Shown piece by piece: positions 1 through 13,536 of a stretch of 64,000 nt of DNA. Position numbers and translations under genes: made by a program. The stretch is from Musa acuminata AAA Group (lineage: Eukaryota; Streptophyta; Magnoliopsida; Zingiberales; Musaceae). The stretch lies in the NCBI RefSeq assembly GCF_036884655.1, contig NC_088330.1, positions 28,336,001-28,400,000 of the forward strand, read 5' to 3'. The notes beneath the pieces are model-generated. The model saw only the letters and a program-made list of their open reading frames with translations, searched no databases and was not told where the DNA came from. Position 1 is the first letter of the stretch; the number at the start of each line of letters is the position of its first letter.

Positions 1-3000
1 ATGTACTCATTAGTGCATTGATGGCCTTAGATTTTGTTTTTGTTAAATATTTTTAAGTAGGTTATGAGTGTATTAGTTTGATTGATAAAAATATCATTCT
101 TAGATTATTTAATTTATAAGCCTAAGAAAAATATTAGTTCACCTATTAGGCTTATTTAAAATTCTTAGCTTATACTTTTGACAAATGATTCATATAAAGT
201 TTTATTAGGATAACCAAGAATAATATCATCAATATAAATTTGAATAATAAAAAATTATTATTAAAATAGTTAATAAATAATGTAGTGTTGATCTTACCTT
301 TTGAAGAATTATTTTGATGTAAGAAAAAATCAAGTCTCTCACACCAAACTCTTGGGGTTTGTTTTAACGTGTTGAGAGTCTTAGATAATTTATGAATAAG
401 ATTTAGATAAAGATTATTTTAAAATCCAAATGGTTATTCAACAAAAAATTCTTTCAAAATAAAACCATTAAAAATATATTTAACATCCATTTTAAATAGC
501 TAAAATAGAGATAAGCAAGAAATATTCTTATGGCTTCAAGTTTAACTACAATAGCGAATGTTTCTTCATAATCTATGCTTTCTTTTTAGTTAAAATATTT
601 GATCAGTAATATAGCCTTATTTAGAACCATGACGCCTTATTTATTTTTATTCTTAAAGATGTATTTAGTACTAATTCTAAAATGATCAAATTGATTTAGC
701 TCTTCATACGTTGCTGAGACCCATGAGCCATCTTTAATAGCATCATTAATACATTAAAGCTCAATTTGAGATAAAAATAATATTTAAATTAACATATTTT
801 TAAAGAAAAATGAGTTTGAATATCTTTCGATATATCTCCAATAATTTGCTCATTAAAATATGCATCTACGTACTTTCATTTATTGGATAAGTTTTCCTCG
901 GAAGTATATATATTCATATTACTTTAGAAAGTAAAATCATTATTCAAATTTAATTTTTCAAGTTCAGAACAATCATCATCAAAATTAATTTTCTTAATTT
1001 AAGGAGATTCATAAAAAATAATATAAATAGATTCTTGAAGATCTTTTGTTAAAAACTTTATAGACTTTAGAAATAAAAGAGTAGTAAAAATAAATACGTT
1101 TTATAAGATTTAGTATCAAATTATTTAAAAGTATTCTTGTCATTTAAAATAAAATATTTACAACCAAAACCTGAAATATTGACTCATAAAAGAGTCTAAG
1201 ATAAATAGCACTTTATAAGGACCTTATACATAACATAGTAAACTTTACTATGTTAGCTTCAGGCTAAATATATTTGAGTAAGTTATGTTTATTGAGTATA
1301 GTCCTAATTATCTCTTGTAGCCTCTAATTCTTTCTCTTAATAACTTTATTTTATTATAGATTTCTTGAAGTAGAGAAATTATGGTTATACCCATTTAAAT
1401 CACAAAACTCTTAAAAATTATGGTTTTTAAATTTTTCACTATGATCACTACGAATATATAAAATCATAAAACCTTTTTTTTATTTTTAACTTATTTATAA
1501 ATTTTAATAAAATATTTAAAACAATCATTTTTATGTATCATAAAATATGTCCAAATATATTTACTATAGTCATCAATAATCACATATGCATATTTATTGT
1601 CTCATAGCCTTATAATATCAATAGGTCAAAATAAGTCCATATGAATTTGTTGTAGTGGCTTAGAGGTAATTATTTGGTTTTTGTGTTTGAAGCTATTCTT
1701 TTATATATTATAAATTTTATATTTAATAAATTTAATTTTAGACATTACTCTTACAAATATTTTAGTTCTAATTTATGAAGTCAATTTTATGCTAACATAT
1801 TTTAGTCTTCTATACCAAAATCATACATCATTATTCAAGGCCAAAAAGTAAGTTACATCATGAATGTCATCGGGATCAATAATGTAAACATTATTTCTTC
1901 TTAAAGCAATCAAAGATCTATTTTTATTTGGCATGTTTATAATAAGATTTAAATTTAACTTGATATCCTTTATCACAAAATTGACTAATACTTACTAAGT
2001 TATATTATATTTTCAATCAAAAAAATTAATTTATTACCAATGTTTTTTATGCCAATGATTTTTCTTTTATTATTATCTCCGAAAATAACGTATCATTCAT
2101 CTCAATTAGTAAGTTTTGAGAAGTTTATAGGATCTCCAGTTATATATCTTGAGTATTCACAATCAAGATATCATCTTTACTCCTAGCTCTTATTTGAAGA
2201 TATACATATAAAAGAGAGGGTTGATTTAGATACTCATTTAACTTTAGCTTTCTTTAGGGTTAGATTTATCTTTTTTGTCTTTTTAGCTTTATATTACTTA
2301 TGATTTCCTTAGAAATTCATACTAATTTAATATGACTATTTTTCTTAATGGAGAATGGAGAATGAATAAAGATAATGATCAGATTTACCATGAGATGCGT
2401 GCCTTTGACATAAGTAAGGTTGCTCCCTAACAAAATTAATCACACCATATTTGATTTTATTGGAATGAAACTCAATTGCTTCTCTTTTAAAAATTTAAAC
2501 TTATTTAGTTAAGATCATATCAAATGATTCAATTCAAACCTCAAATTTAATTAGAGATTACTTTAAGAATTTATTTTTCTTTTTAAGTTCAAGATGAAAG
2601 GATTTTGAGTTTTCACGTCAAAGGAATAAAAGATTTTGAGTTACATTCGTGATTAGTACTTTTTAATGTATCAAACTCGTTACTAAGTAAAGCATGATTT
2701 TTTTCAATGAACTATATTTTTTAATAATCTTTCTAAATTCATTATATAGGTCATGAAATATTTCAAATAATTTTTCATACAATAAAGAAGTTTGTAAGGA
2801 ATTAGTAACCTCATTGTCGAACACCATAATAACATAATTTGTGACTTTTCAATGATTTGCTCTTTCACCTTTGTCCTATCTCCATTTGACCGTTCGTCTA
2901 TTGATAAGTTTTCTTCTTCTTATTTAGGTACTTCACACATTATCTCATAGCTTGTTAATAAACTTAAGTTTTTCATGTGAAAGATTGCTTTCTCCAATTG

Positions 3001-3450
3001 TGGTGATCCTTGCATCTCAATTTTTTTGGAAGTCACCTAACGATCTTACTTGATAGATCATCAATAGATTCTTTTAGCATCATCATAAGATGCCCAAGTA
3101 AATTGATGCCTTCATATGTAGTTTTCAAATTATGCCAAATATCAAAAATGTTTTCATATATAAGAATCTGATTAAACTCATGTCAATTGCACAATTTAAA
3201 TTATTTATTACTTTAGTATTCAAGTGAAATAATTACCTTTCAGAATCTATCCATTCTTCGTAAGGTTTTGTCACTTCAAAATCATCTATGATTTTATAAG
3301 GTTTTTGAGAACTATTTTTAATAATAAATCATAAATCATGATGGTATGCTTGCAAGAAAACTCTCATTCTAATTTTCTAATTTTCTAAGAAGTAAAATTC
3401 ATCTCACTAAACATAGAAAGACATATGATAGAGTGACTCTCTTAATTATA
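1..3450 (-). mobile_element. Decayed Sirevirus-like Copia retrotransposon (gag-pol remnant)
   Basis: Minus-strand translation, with many stops and frameshifts, shows Copia landmarks in the right order. A gag fragment at about 3030-3170 reads FDIWHNLKTTYEGIN, which corresponds to the Sirevirus gag stretch around 'EIWxxLxxTHEGTxxVK'. A GAG-pre-integrase fragment at about 1830-1925 includes NVYIIDPDD. A fragment near 1130-1190 resembles the post-integrase 'cF..gcKCFILN.KD' region. Reverse transcriptase follows at about 200-540, with an MDVKY.FNGF block at 430-500, a KQTPRVWCERL block near 320-370 and the catalytic motif IYIDDIILG near 205-235. The element runs off the left edge of the window, so the RNase H end and 3' LTR are not seen. 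A weak tRNA-Met primer-site-like stretch lies near 3885-3900 on the minus strand. No open frame longer than 60 codons survives. This is an old, dead copy. Confidence 0.82.
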
Positions 3451-4995
3451 CAAAAATACCATTATCTCTTTTGGATATTAATTCAAGTAAGACAATTGTT
3501 TGGATCTTAATGACACTAAGATGAGAGTAAATTAGAGTTATAATAAATTTTAATTAATTTAAAATTTAATCAATAAAAACACATATCTAAAATGTGAATC
3601 AACTAAACATGAAGTGTAAGTAAGAGTTATAAGTGAATGATTATGAGCAATTACGTAAGAGAAAGAATATAAATCAATCTATAGTACTTCAATCTTTCTG
3701 ACCTGCATTCACTCTCGATTTCTCTTCTCTCGAGGCCTCTTGAGATCTCTCGAGGTTATTGGCTTTCACTACTAATCTTGCTTCTAAAAGATAAAAGATC
3801 AATAACACTTTCTAATCTTATTTTCTTTTTGTAAGCTTAGAAGAGAACATTCACATTTACTCTTTCAGAAAAGATCTCTCACCTCGTACCAATTAGTATC
3901 ACAACTAAACTTAGATGAAGAGAGTCAAACAATATTCAAAAGAAGAGTAATAATATTTCATAAATTTAGGAATGGATGCTCCATCAAACAAATACGAGTA
4001 AAATATTTATAGGCCATAAAAGACTTCAAAAATAAAGTTAAAAATTTAAATATCTTACATTTTAGGATATAAATGGTATTAACACTAGATGGTACTACTA
4101 TCGTAATATTTAAAACCTAGTTATAGTGCTATCGTCATCGTCCTAAGCCATACTACCATCATCATAAATGATACCATTATTGGAAACATTGATAAAACAC
4201 AAACAATACTTATTGAATGAATCAATTAATACTACCACCTCAACCTCAACCTAACAGTACCTCTACCCTCGACTAGTTTAAGACACTTGTTTAGCCTTCT
4301 AACTAGCTCACTTTGATCAAATTTTAAATTCTATGATTTCATGATATGTTGGCTCTGTTTTGACTCAATACATACTCAAATTGATTCAAAATAATTTTGA
4401 TCAAGATATTTGACTTAAACTCTCATTTGTTTAGAATAAATATGATGACATAATGTACAAAATCAAATTGAAGTTCTCAAAATTTTAAAGATATTCTTTT
4501 TTCCACTTTTGGTAATTGTTTAGTTGACCTCATAGGTTGAGTGGGATATACGATACCGACGTCAGTCCATGTCAATGTGTTATCTTTTATGCTTAGAAGG
4601 TTTATACTCATTCTTAGTATCAGTTTTGCAACACTAGTCGGACTGAGGTTAACAATCGAAATTTAAAAGCAATGTTAAATGGTAAACATGTGATTCGGTC
4701 ATAAGCTATCAACAATAGAAGTTTTTATCCCAACTGATAATTTTAAGATTTGTAGAGTGACGTTTCAAACCCTCAAGTGAATTAGGTATACTAACTTTCA
4801 GTATCACTAGACTAATATTTTGGATATAAAATTGTAACATATAAAATTGAACTTTCCATCGAAGGTGAATCAGATACACTTATTAATATTATAATCACCT
4901 GAGGGACAAAGGATTCCACCTTGCATCCTAATCCTAATTAGTGGCTTGATTACATTCTCGAAAATAATGTAAGATAATATAAGAAATTAGTTATA
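3451..4995. other. AT-rich intergenic DNA, no gene seen
   Basis: No open frame with coding character and no recognisable domain on either strand. The 3650-3990 part may be the 5' leader or LTR of the decayed Copia element to its left, but no matching second LTR is in the window. Confidence 0.6.
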
Positions 4996-5000
4996 GTTGT

Positions 5001-5781
5001 TGTAAGTGAATAAAAGTTCAGTGACTGATGAGTTAGCACGGTTAGGTCCGCGGGTCGATGTCGGAAGCTTCATGCAGGGTGGGTAGGATGATGAAGTGGC
5101 CACACCCTCGGGAAAGAATATTGGCTGATGTTGGTCGGGATCCGGACTGGCTCACTGCTTCTCCTTTGTGCGATGGAAGGTGTCTTCTAAGTCGAGACGT
5201 TCACCGGTCGGGAGTGGCTATTTGGAGTAACTTGGATAAGAGTCAGGCTGGCAGGGGCGGCTAGGCCCTTGTGAGAGGATGTTGATCCGAGTTTCTCAGT
5301 TTGCCGACCCGGGCGCCGTTTGTGGTGGGATGTGTCTCTCCGACTCCGGGATGAATGACAGCGCGTCCTTGTGCACTGGATGGTAATTCCCGGATTGAGG
5401 TGCTCGCCGCTCGGGGTGTCCGCCTTCTTGCAAAATGACATTCGTCAGGTGCTTCTTGACTTTGGCCCCTCCGACGAGCAAGTCAATGGAGTATTTGATA
5501 TTGAGTTTTTTTCTCTCCCCTGGCCGGGCGTCGGCCAAGGGTTTATATACTATTGTGTGAGGATTGGTTGCGCCTAGGTTCGGTGTCGCTGTTGACCCTT
5601 ACGGGATGGGACGACTTTTCTGACGAGCTGGCGTCTTGGGGGATGCTTGAGCGACGTCAGACGATACCGTCCCGAGCCCTCGGGATAGTCATGTCGCATA
5701 GTGTCTTGGTACAGAACCTGACTTGATGTGCATCACGGGGTTCCGATGGCGTGCGGCGTTGAATTCTGATATGTCATATCA
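5001..5781 (-). mobile_element. Solo LTR of the Ty3 family found complete at 21080-27943
   Basis: This GC-rich 781-bp block begins TGTAAGTGAATA and ends GTCATATCA, so it has TG...CA ends. It is flanked by a perfect 5-bp duplication, GTTGT, at 4996-5000 and 5782-5786. Its interior is recognisably related to the LTRs at 21080-21591 and 27418-27943: shared blocks include 'agttagcacggttaggtcc', 'ctcgggaaagaatattggctga' (with substitutions), the '...cttgcaaaatg...' block and 'cccctccgacgagcaagtca'. No internal retrotransposon sequence accompanies it, so it is a solo LTR left by LTR-LTR recombination. The strand is given to match the complete element. Open frames inside it are incidental. Confidence 0.85.
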
Positions 5782-5786
5782 GTTGT

Positions 5787-6057
5787 TAAATCCCAAAATT
5801 TGAAAATAAAATTAATTAATAAATTTGATAAATCATTTCCAATGGTTGTTGCTTAGTTATTAGTTGTTAAATCCCAAAAAAGAGGCTCTAAATAGTAAGT
5901 AAAGAAAAAGGATTTCCCATTTATATGAAGGGTAATCTGGACCAATAAAAAGTTAGAATCCACCGACCCCGTCGTCCCCGCAGAAGATAAACCCGTCCAT
6001 CGGAAGATAACCCGAACCCTAAGAATCGAATCGAATCGATCGACCTATCTATCTATC
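5787..6057 (+). promoter_or_regulatory. Upstream region of the SF3B6 gene with telo box
   Basis: This 271-bp interval lies between the solo LTR and the start codon. It carries a CCAAT-type motif near 5940, a pyrimidine/CG-rich 5' leader, and an AACCCTAA telo box at 6015-6022. Telo boxes in 5' leaders are known from plant translation and housekeeping genes. The 17-bp block GTTGTTAAATCCCAAAA occurs twice, at 5782 and 5864. A TATA-like TAAATAG lies near 5889. Transcription start is not determinable by eye. Confidence 0.5.
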
Positions 6058-6435
6058 ATGGCGACGATTAGCCTTCGAAAGGCGAACACCCGACTCCCAC
6101 CGGAGGTGAATCGGGTGCTGTACGTGCGCAATCTGCCTTTCAACATCTCGAGCGAGGAGATGTACGACATCTTCGGTAAGTACGGCGCCATCCGCCAGAT
6201 CCGCATCGGCACCAATAAGGACACTCGCGGCACCGCCTTCGTCGTCTACGAGGACATCTACGACGCCAAGACCGCCGTCGACCACCTCTCCGGCTTCAAC
6301 GTCGCCAACCGCTACCTCATCGTCCTCTACTACCAGCAAGCTAAGATGGCCAAAAAGGCCGACCAGAAGAAGAAGGAGGACGAGATTACTCGGTTGCAGG
6401 AGAAGTACGGCATTTCCACCTCTAAAGATAAGTAA
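6058..6435 (+). CDS. SF3B6: Splicing factor 3B subunit 6 (SF3b p14 / SF3B14-like), intronless
   Basis: The 125-residue protein is a single RRM with short ends and matches the p14 subunit of the U2 snRNP SF3b complex, which contacts the intron branch-point adenosine in the nucleus. The RRM core is visible: RNP2 LYVRNL at residues 21-26 and RNP1 RGTAFVVY at 57-64, with [15 protein letters not shown] between them. Tyr22 in RNP2 corresponds to the residue that crosslinks to the branch adenosine in human p14. A lysine-rich helix ([20 protein letters not shown]) closes the protein, as in the family. The length equals that of human SF3B6. The start is the first ATG after a leader with a telo box; the stop is TAA. 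The coding part has no intron and is GC-rich compared with its surroundings. I expect an intact, expressed gene. Confidence 0.97.
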   Translation: MATISLRKANTRLPPEVNRVLYVRNLPFNISSEEMYDIFGKYGAIRQIRIGTNKDTRGTAFVVYEDIYDAKTAVDHLSGFNVANRYLIVLYYQQAKMAKKADQKKKEDEITRLQEKYGISTSKDK

Positions 6436-7239
6436 TTATTGGAAAGGCTGTAACCTTTTTATATGTTTACTCTACTTGTGAAATCTGGGTTTCTGTCGTC
6501 GGTAACTGATTTGGGTATGTTGACCTGTTATGAACTCGACTGCTGAGCTATAAATTGTATGACTTATTGTAGTTTCACTTGAAAAACAAAAGAAAATGCT
6601 ACTTTAGTGTATATGATGATCAAGTTGGTTGTTAAATTATGCTAGATTGCTTGGTTTGGTTTTTGCGTGTTGAGATTTGGCTTTAGCTACCTTGAAATGG
6701 TCATGTTGTTTATGATCGTGGTTCTTGCATGCCTAAGCACTTTTAATTTATCATACGTCATGCTTATTTTGAATTATCTTTGTGATTCAGTTTATTCTGT
6801 ATATATATTTTGACATCCTAATTGGAATTTCAAAGATTGTTGATTAAGTTAGTGAACATGATTTATGAGTCATCTTCTGTAGACTTGCATCTTTTAGTCG
6901 TAATTATAGCACTTAATCTCAATGCTTATGTGGTCTTTTCTTGACATCCTTGGAAATATGTGTCCAATGTCATGTTTATTTATGGCGTGATTCAGTTATT
7001 TATTGAATTCTTGTAGGCTGTATGTCATGACAAACTTTTAGTAAGTAAGATCATGGATGGGGACTATTTCGTTATTACGAACAAGTTCTGAGATTGTTGT
7101 TTCCAACTAACTTGCACTAATTTGGCAGAGTTCTTATATCTTCACTTGCATATATGTTTAAACTTTAAACAATATGAAAGGGTACAATGTAAGACATTAT
7201 ATGATGCAGCATGCTCTTTGTCAAAAGAAAAATAAAAAG

Positions 7240-10200
7240 GCTGACACTGTCTTGTCAAGCTTGGTGGCAGGCCATATATTCAACAAATTGTCCCTTTCCT
7301 TTTTGAATAGAACTGGAACTTGCAACACTATTTTGGTTTAGGGTATGAGACTTGAACAATAGGTCCACCAAATGATATGTTCTACAAAAATATTTCTGTT
7401 TTGGATTTGTTAGTTTTGATTTTTTTTTTTTTATCTGTACAGTTTTGAAAAGGGGAACTCTTTTTTTGACTTGGAAGCAACAACAGAATAAATCTGTAAT
7501 ATACAAAAAAAATAATGGAAGCCAGTGAATACAAGTGCGATAGGTTTTCCTGCTGCCAAATAAATGTCAATTGAAACTATTAATTGGTTTTCTTTCGAGT
7601 CAGCTAATTGGTTTTAGATGCATTAATGTTTTGTGAACTTTTGTAATACTAATAAGTCATTGAACTTAGTATTAAAGAATACTGGCTAATCTTTTTAGCA
7701 TTGAGGACTAAATAATGAAATGATGGAGGTTAGTCAAGAAAGAAGGGAAAAGGAGGGTTGTTTTAGGAAACTGGTACATTTAGTTGGGTGTCATAATGCT
7801 GGTTTAGAAGCTTGGAAAACCACATGGAGGAAATTAATAAGGAGGAAATTAATTAGGTACAAAGAGTTTTTGATTAAACATGACATATGTGTTGAGGAGC
7901 TCCAAGTTCTTCAAACTCACTTTTGGAGGAAAATTGTGACCTCACACCACTTACATATCATGAGAACTTTCTCTTTTATTACTGGTCGGAACTAAACCTC
8001 TTTTTACTTTCTATAGACCGTGAAATGAGAAGAAATAAAAAATTATAAGAATAAAGAAGGATAAATAAATAAATTACAGTTTAGACTTTAGAATTACATC
8101 TATTGAATTAGAGTCGCCAACATTCTTTCTTTGGGGATCATTAGATTCAAATGTGTTATGAAAGATAATTAGTCATGCTTGCAACTTTAGACAATATTTG
8201 ATTGATATAGGTTTCCTTATTTGTGGCTTCTTCAATCATTTTTGAACTTTCTTGTAGGAATGATAAGCCGAAATCTGACTTCTTTCATTTTTCACATGAC
8301 TTCTTTTTCCTTAAGAAATTTGGAAAAAATAAAGTAGAAATATAGAGAATCTTTCCACATGACAAATTATTCTAAAGAACAGAAATGTTTAACCTATCCT
8401 GAATTTGTGTTCAACATCAATCCAGATGGATTTGGGTTAACATTTTTTTTTTTCCTTTCCGTGCCTTGATTGCCGTCATCCAAATTTGTATTGGATTTGG
8501 GGATGACCTTTAACTTCAGTTGGTAATGTAACTATTATATGGAGTAAAAGAAATCTATTGAGATGGAAAACAAAAATCCCTAGATACATTATATGAGAAT
8601 TTTCAGAAATGAGGTTCTTCACTATTTGAGTTTTTCAGTTTTCTTTTTCTTAATTTTGCTGACAGTTTCTTAGACATGATGGCTTTGGTCTTTGTCCCTC
8701 TTCTTTTGGAAATTTTCCACCTTGAATATGCTCGATAATACCAACCTAATTCATGTTTTCCTTTTCTCTCATTTGTTTGTAATAGCAGCCTCTACTTATA
8801 GTCATTACACCAGTAATGCAATTGAAGATGCACTAATATTTTTTTACTTTTGGGCTGTTTGACATCAATTGGAAATTAGTTTTTAGATTGGTTAGATGGG
8901 GTTAGGATACAGTTATTTTAGTAGCTGTCAAGAGATCGACTCTCTTTTATAGTATTGGTTTTACAAGACACTATGGTATTATGGATTTTTCTTTTCACTT
9001 TGACTAGAAGCACATTTACTATGACCTGCCAATGGCTTTATAATTTCTCCTAATCACTGCCTGCCTTCTATACAACAAAAAAGGAGTATATGCTGCCAGT
9101 AATTCATGTTTTATGGTGGATGATCATTTTTCATGGGACTGCTATTTAGCTGTGTAAAATCATCTCTAAAGTTGTCAAGAACAATGCCACCTCTCATAGA
9201 GTTGATAAGTGGAGCACATATTGGTTTTTCTTTTCACTTTGACTAGAAGCACATTTACTATGACCTGCCAATGGCTTTATAATTTCTCCTAATCACTGCC
9301 TGCCTTCTATACAACAAAAAAGGAGTATATGCTGCCAGTAATTCATGTTTTATGGTGGATGATCATTTTTCATGGGACTGCTATTTAGCTGTGTAAAATA
9401 ATCTCTAAAGTTGTCAAGAACAATGCCACCTCTCATAGAGTTGATAAATGGAGCACATATTGGTAATTCCTACAGAATCCTGGCAGCCTTGAAGCTTCTG
9501 ACATAAATTGCATTATCATTCAATCTAAATAGTATTTTTCTTCCTCAAATACATGTTTAAGGGCTTTTTATTTTTTGTTTTTTTGGGTTGAAAGGAAAAG
9601 GAGAAGGAATTATCAGATCTATTGTTATTATGGAAGTGGTATGTAACAACGTGGTATTTAGGGATGTGTCAGGGTAAGAACATGTTATGTTCCAAACTGT
9701 GTTTGAATTTTGACGCCTTTAGGCTTAAGCAGCTTGATCAAGTAAACCTTTACTTGGTATGTTTTTGTGCTATAAACCAAAGGCACTGAATTTTGGTTGA
9801 TGCTACATTCTTCAATCTTTGCTGCAGACCATATTTTTGACATAAATTGGTCCCTTTCTGTTTGCATGGAATTGGCACTTGTATTGCTAGATTGGTATAG
9901 CTTTATGTATTAAACAATAGGTCTCTGCAAGAGGTTGTATTCCATAAATTTATTACATGAGTGGATCTATTGGTTTTAAGTTTCTATCTATATTGGTTAG
10001 TTAGGTAGAGCATATTTTCAAATAGAAACTCAAAATATCAAACTTCTAATATCCTGTCAAATAAGAGAGGGATATATACTGGCTGGGCTTTATAGTGCTG
10101 GTTTTTACTTATGCAAGATCCAAGGGATGGAACGGATTAGGTATAGAAAGGTCTAGGTGGAAAGACTAGGACACTTTGGCTTGATCAAGACTCATGGTGG

Positions 10201-10900
10201 GAGCCAGGATGATCTCTAACTTCAGTGGGAGACGTAAGTAGTAATAAGATGGAGTGCAGAAGTTGCTTCATATACTTGATGAGGGTACTTAGGAATGAGG
10301 TTACTTTTTAAGGTTTTATCTTTCTTAATCTTATTGATAATTTCTTAAGATGTAATGGGTTTTTGGTCTTTCTTTTCCCTAAATAAGCCCACCTTAAACA
10401 TGCTCAGTGATACCAAACCAAATACTCTGTTCTTCCTCTTCTCTTGTTTGTTTCTTCTTTTAGCCAAAACTTCAAGAAAGCAAATCAAGATGCTCTAACA
10501 TGTTTACTGTCGAGGTGATTGATTTTGATCAGGAATTAAATTTAGATGATTCTGATGGATTAGGAGACAATTATTTGGTGTTTACTTGTCAAGAAACCAT
10601 CAGGCTAGTACAGTGTTTGTATTACAAGAAATTATGGCATTATGGATTTTTTCCTTTTTCATTTTGACTAGAAGCATATTTAGTGTGTGTGACCTCCCAA
10701 TGGCCTATTGGCTATGATATTGTAAAGACTAATCTTTACACTAATGTAGTATATGCCATTAATTCATGTTATATGGTGGATGGCCATTTTTCATGGGACT
10801 CTACTATTTATCTGTGTTGAATCACTAAACATCGATTGTCAGGAGCCATGCCCCCTCTCACAGACTTGAGATGAGGGGGCAGATGTGTGCTGTTCCTGTG
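7240..10900. repeat. Old tandem segmental duplication (two diverged blocks)
   Basis: Block A (7240-9470) and block B (9680-10900) share collinear landmarks. The 'gtccctttc...gaact/attgg' plus 'aacaataggtc' stretch occurs at 7288-7365 and 9840-9925. The '...gacttctta...tgatgg...ggtcttt' stretch occurs near 8640-8700 and 10310-10370. The 'tttgactagaagca...atggtggatg...catgggact' stretch occurs near 8995-9140 and 10665-10800. Divergence is clear but alignment is possible by eye. No transposon hallmark is obvious, so this is called a duplication of unknown origin. Confidence 0.65.
8986..9464. repeat. Recent 239-bp tandem duplication (two copies)
   Basis: Copies at 8986-9224 and 9225-9464 are almost identical; the clear differences are single bases such as AAAATC/AAAATA and ATAAGTGG/ATAAATGG. 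A third, much older copy of the same stretch sits at about 10641-10880 in the downstream block of the larger duplication. Confidence 0.9.
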
Positions 10901-13536
10901 CAGACAGCAACACTCCTGGAGGTTACTACATATATGGTGTCAACCCTGAAATTTAATCTTGTAAATGAGTCAAGTTGTTTTGCGACCTGCACAGCGTTCA
11001 ACTTGTTACAAGCTTGCTAGAACTTGTTCACCAAGGTGAATAAATCAAACTTGAGCTTGATTTAAAGCTTGGTTTTTGTTGAACATGACAATATTTGGTG
11101 CATGTAATCTCACTAGCTGACTCGTATGTATGAGCTCGGGAACTAGAATCATTTGCAGTCGCATGTTTATAAGCTTGTGAGTACTTGCTAAGAAGTTCAC
11201 ATATAGTTTATGTATCTGTAAGGAGGCTTATAAATTAATGGTAAATTTTTAAAAATAATTTTGTTTTATAATCTTTATTTCATATTTGTGTTTGTCTTTT
11301 ATCAAGAGATTATTGGCTAGCTCAAGATCCTAATGTTCTGTAATATTGATTAAAACAAAAACTTTAGTTAGAACTGGAGCTGACATTCAGCCCAAACTCA
11401 AATCTTGAAAGAATATAATGAGTCGAGTTTAGACAACATTTTAAGCTTGAGTCAAATTGGAGGCAACCTTGAACTACCTTAAAATAAGTCAAGTGGAGCA
11501 CAAAAGAAGCATGGCTCGGCTGGATGCAAACCTACTGAAAGATTTAAGGGGTAATTTGTTGTGTAACTAAGTTGTAATTCTTCTTATATGTATTAGCTTA
11601 AGTGGATTTCTTTTTATTTTTATTGGGTTTGAAGGAGATCTAATGCTGTGATGAGAGTGGATATTTGTTTTTTAAGATTCTAGCGCTTGCTTAAATCTTG
11701 TACATGGGATAGGCCGAAAAAAGGAGTATGCTTAATTTTTAAATCCTCATTTAGACTTAGCTAGTCTGATGAGCCTAAACCTTGTCTTGGGCAAGACTTT
11801 GTTTGATATACTGAAGGCCTCATTTTTTACTCTGCTTGGATTAAGGTTTTCATTACATGCTTTCCTTGTGCATACTTTAGAATCTGTGGATTGATTTTGG
11901 TTAGGCTAAGCTTATGTCTGAGACAACAATTCTAAAATAGGCCTATTCTTGAATGGAATTGATATGGCCCTTAGATGTCCCTGGTTATCCTTGGTTCCAT
12001 CAAAAAGTTTTTGAGTAGTTTATTTTGAACTCGTTATATGTGACTTTTGTGTGTAGCTCTCTAGTTGTTTTTGTTCTTGGTAAAAATTGTTTATTTTAAT
12101 TGGTGTTACCTTGTTTATATGATACGTAGGGATTTTAAAGCATTTATTTATGAATTTGAACATGTCATTGCGAATTCTTATCTAAAATAACCTACATTCA
12201 TGGTAAAATACATTTATAAGATAAGAGTCCTGTGGTTCTGATTCTGTAAAAAAATTCTAATATTAGATGATGCTAAATTATGTTGTGTTACAGTGATAAC
12301 ATATAGATGGCCATTGTCTTACAGTGACAAAAGAGATTTTACTATTGTCTCTCTGATGTTGTGTTATAAGACAACATGCTCTTAAGTAATGGGCTATAAG
12401 ATTAGGTAGGCTTCATGATGTTGACTAGAATTGATCAATAGATGTAGTAGATGATTGTAGTTTCCTAGTTAATTCAACTATTTGCATGGTGCATAGAGTT
12501 CATCGGTCATGTGATGTATCAATGGTGCTAGTCTCACGGCAAAAAAGTGACATCTTTTGCTATTAGAGGTGGAAGGAATTGATTAAAATTATCCATCTTA
12601 TTCAACAACTTATTCTGAAAGTTGTTTGATTCTAGATATCTTTTGTTTCTTGTGGGTTATCCTATGATTCCCTGTTTTCCTAATAATTATATCATTGTTG
12701 CCATATTCAACACCCACCGAGCTGTGTAGATTGATGTTTTCGTTACAAGACCTTTGTTTTTGTCTGCATTAAAATGAATATACAATAGGTAATTACAGGA
12801 TGCTTCATTATTACTGCAAACACAACTCGAGGATGAAGTTCAAACTTGTCATAATTTTTTGGTCATCTTGTCACCTGCGATTGTTTCCTCAAAATTTTGG
12901 TGCTTGGAGATTTTATTTGGATTGTGAGAACTCTAAAGTTTTCGATAGTACAAATGTTTAGTGTTTTTATGGGTTGCCCATTCAGGTTGATGACTCTCTT
13001 TCACACTGCATCTTTAACTGTTGCCCATTCAGGTTGATAATTTTTCACTCAGGACATTGTTTTTCTTTTACTTTCTCTGCTCCATTGTTGAGCAAATCCA
13101 GTTGACCACTAGTTAAGCAAGTCGTACGCACTACTCTGGAACCCTGTGGTTGTAGCTTAGGTCACAGATTCCTGAGGAAGGTGATGGAGGTTGATTCAGA
13201 TCATCATCATCATCATCATCTAATTTTGGTCTTCCAAGAGCTGGAACTATAGATGCAACCTAACCTAACCTAACCTGATCATGTTACATGTGGTTAGTGT
13301 TAGAGATCCTAGGGGACTTTGATCAGCGACTGGGCAATATCGGGTTGTCTTTATGCTAACCCTCCCAACTCTGAGCCCAAAACAAGAGATAACATGGCTA
13401 GACACGATCATTCTTCCGGTCTATCTACTACTACTACTTCCCAAATATATACTTTTGACCTTTTATGACAGTCGATCACTGTTGCAAAGACAAAATCATG
13501 CATCAAACGAGTATGGAAAACCCATCTTCGAGCTCG

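Larger units (their letters stand above)
6436..13536. other. Intergenic DNA, no gene recognised
   Basis: The first few hundred bases are probably the SF3B6 3' UTR. The rest is moderately AT-rich with no domain I recognise on either strand. It contains an old tandem segmental duplication (7240-9470 versus 9680-10900), described separately, and short simple repeats: (CAT)n at 13201-13220 and an AACCT repeat at 13257-13276. Confidence 0.6.

Noticed and set aside
7720..7995. 91-residue plus-strand open frame
   Set aside because: No known domain; it lies in the segmental duplication and its partner near 10060 does not keep the frame.
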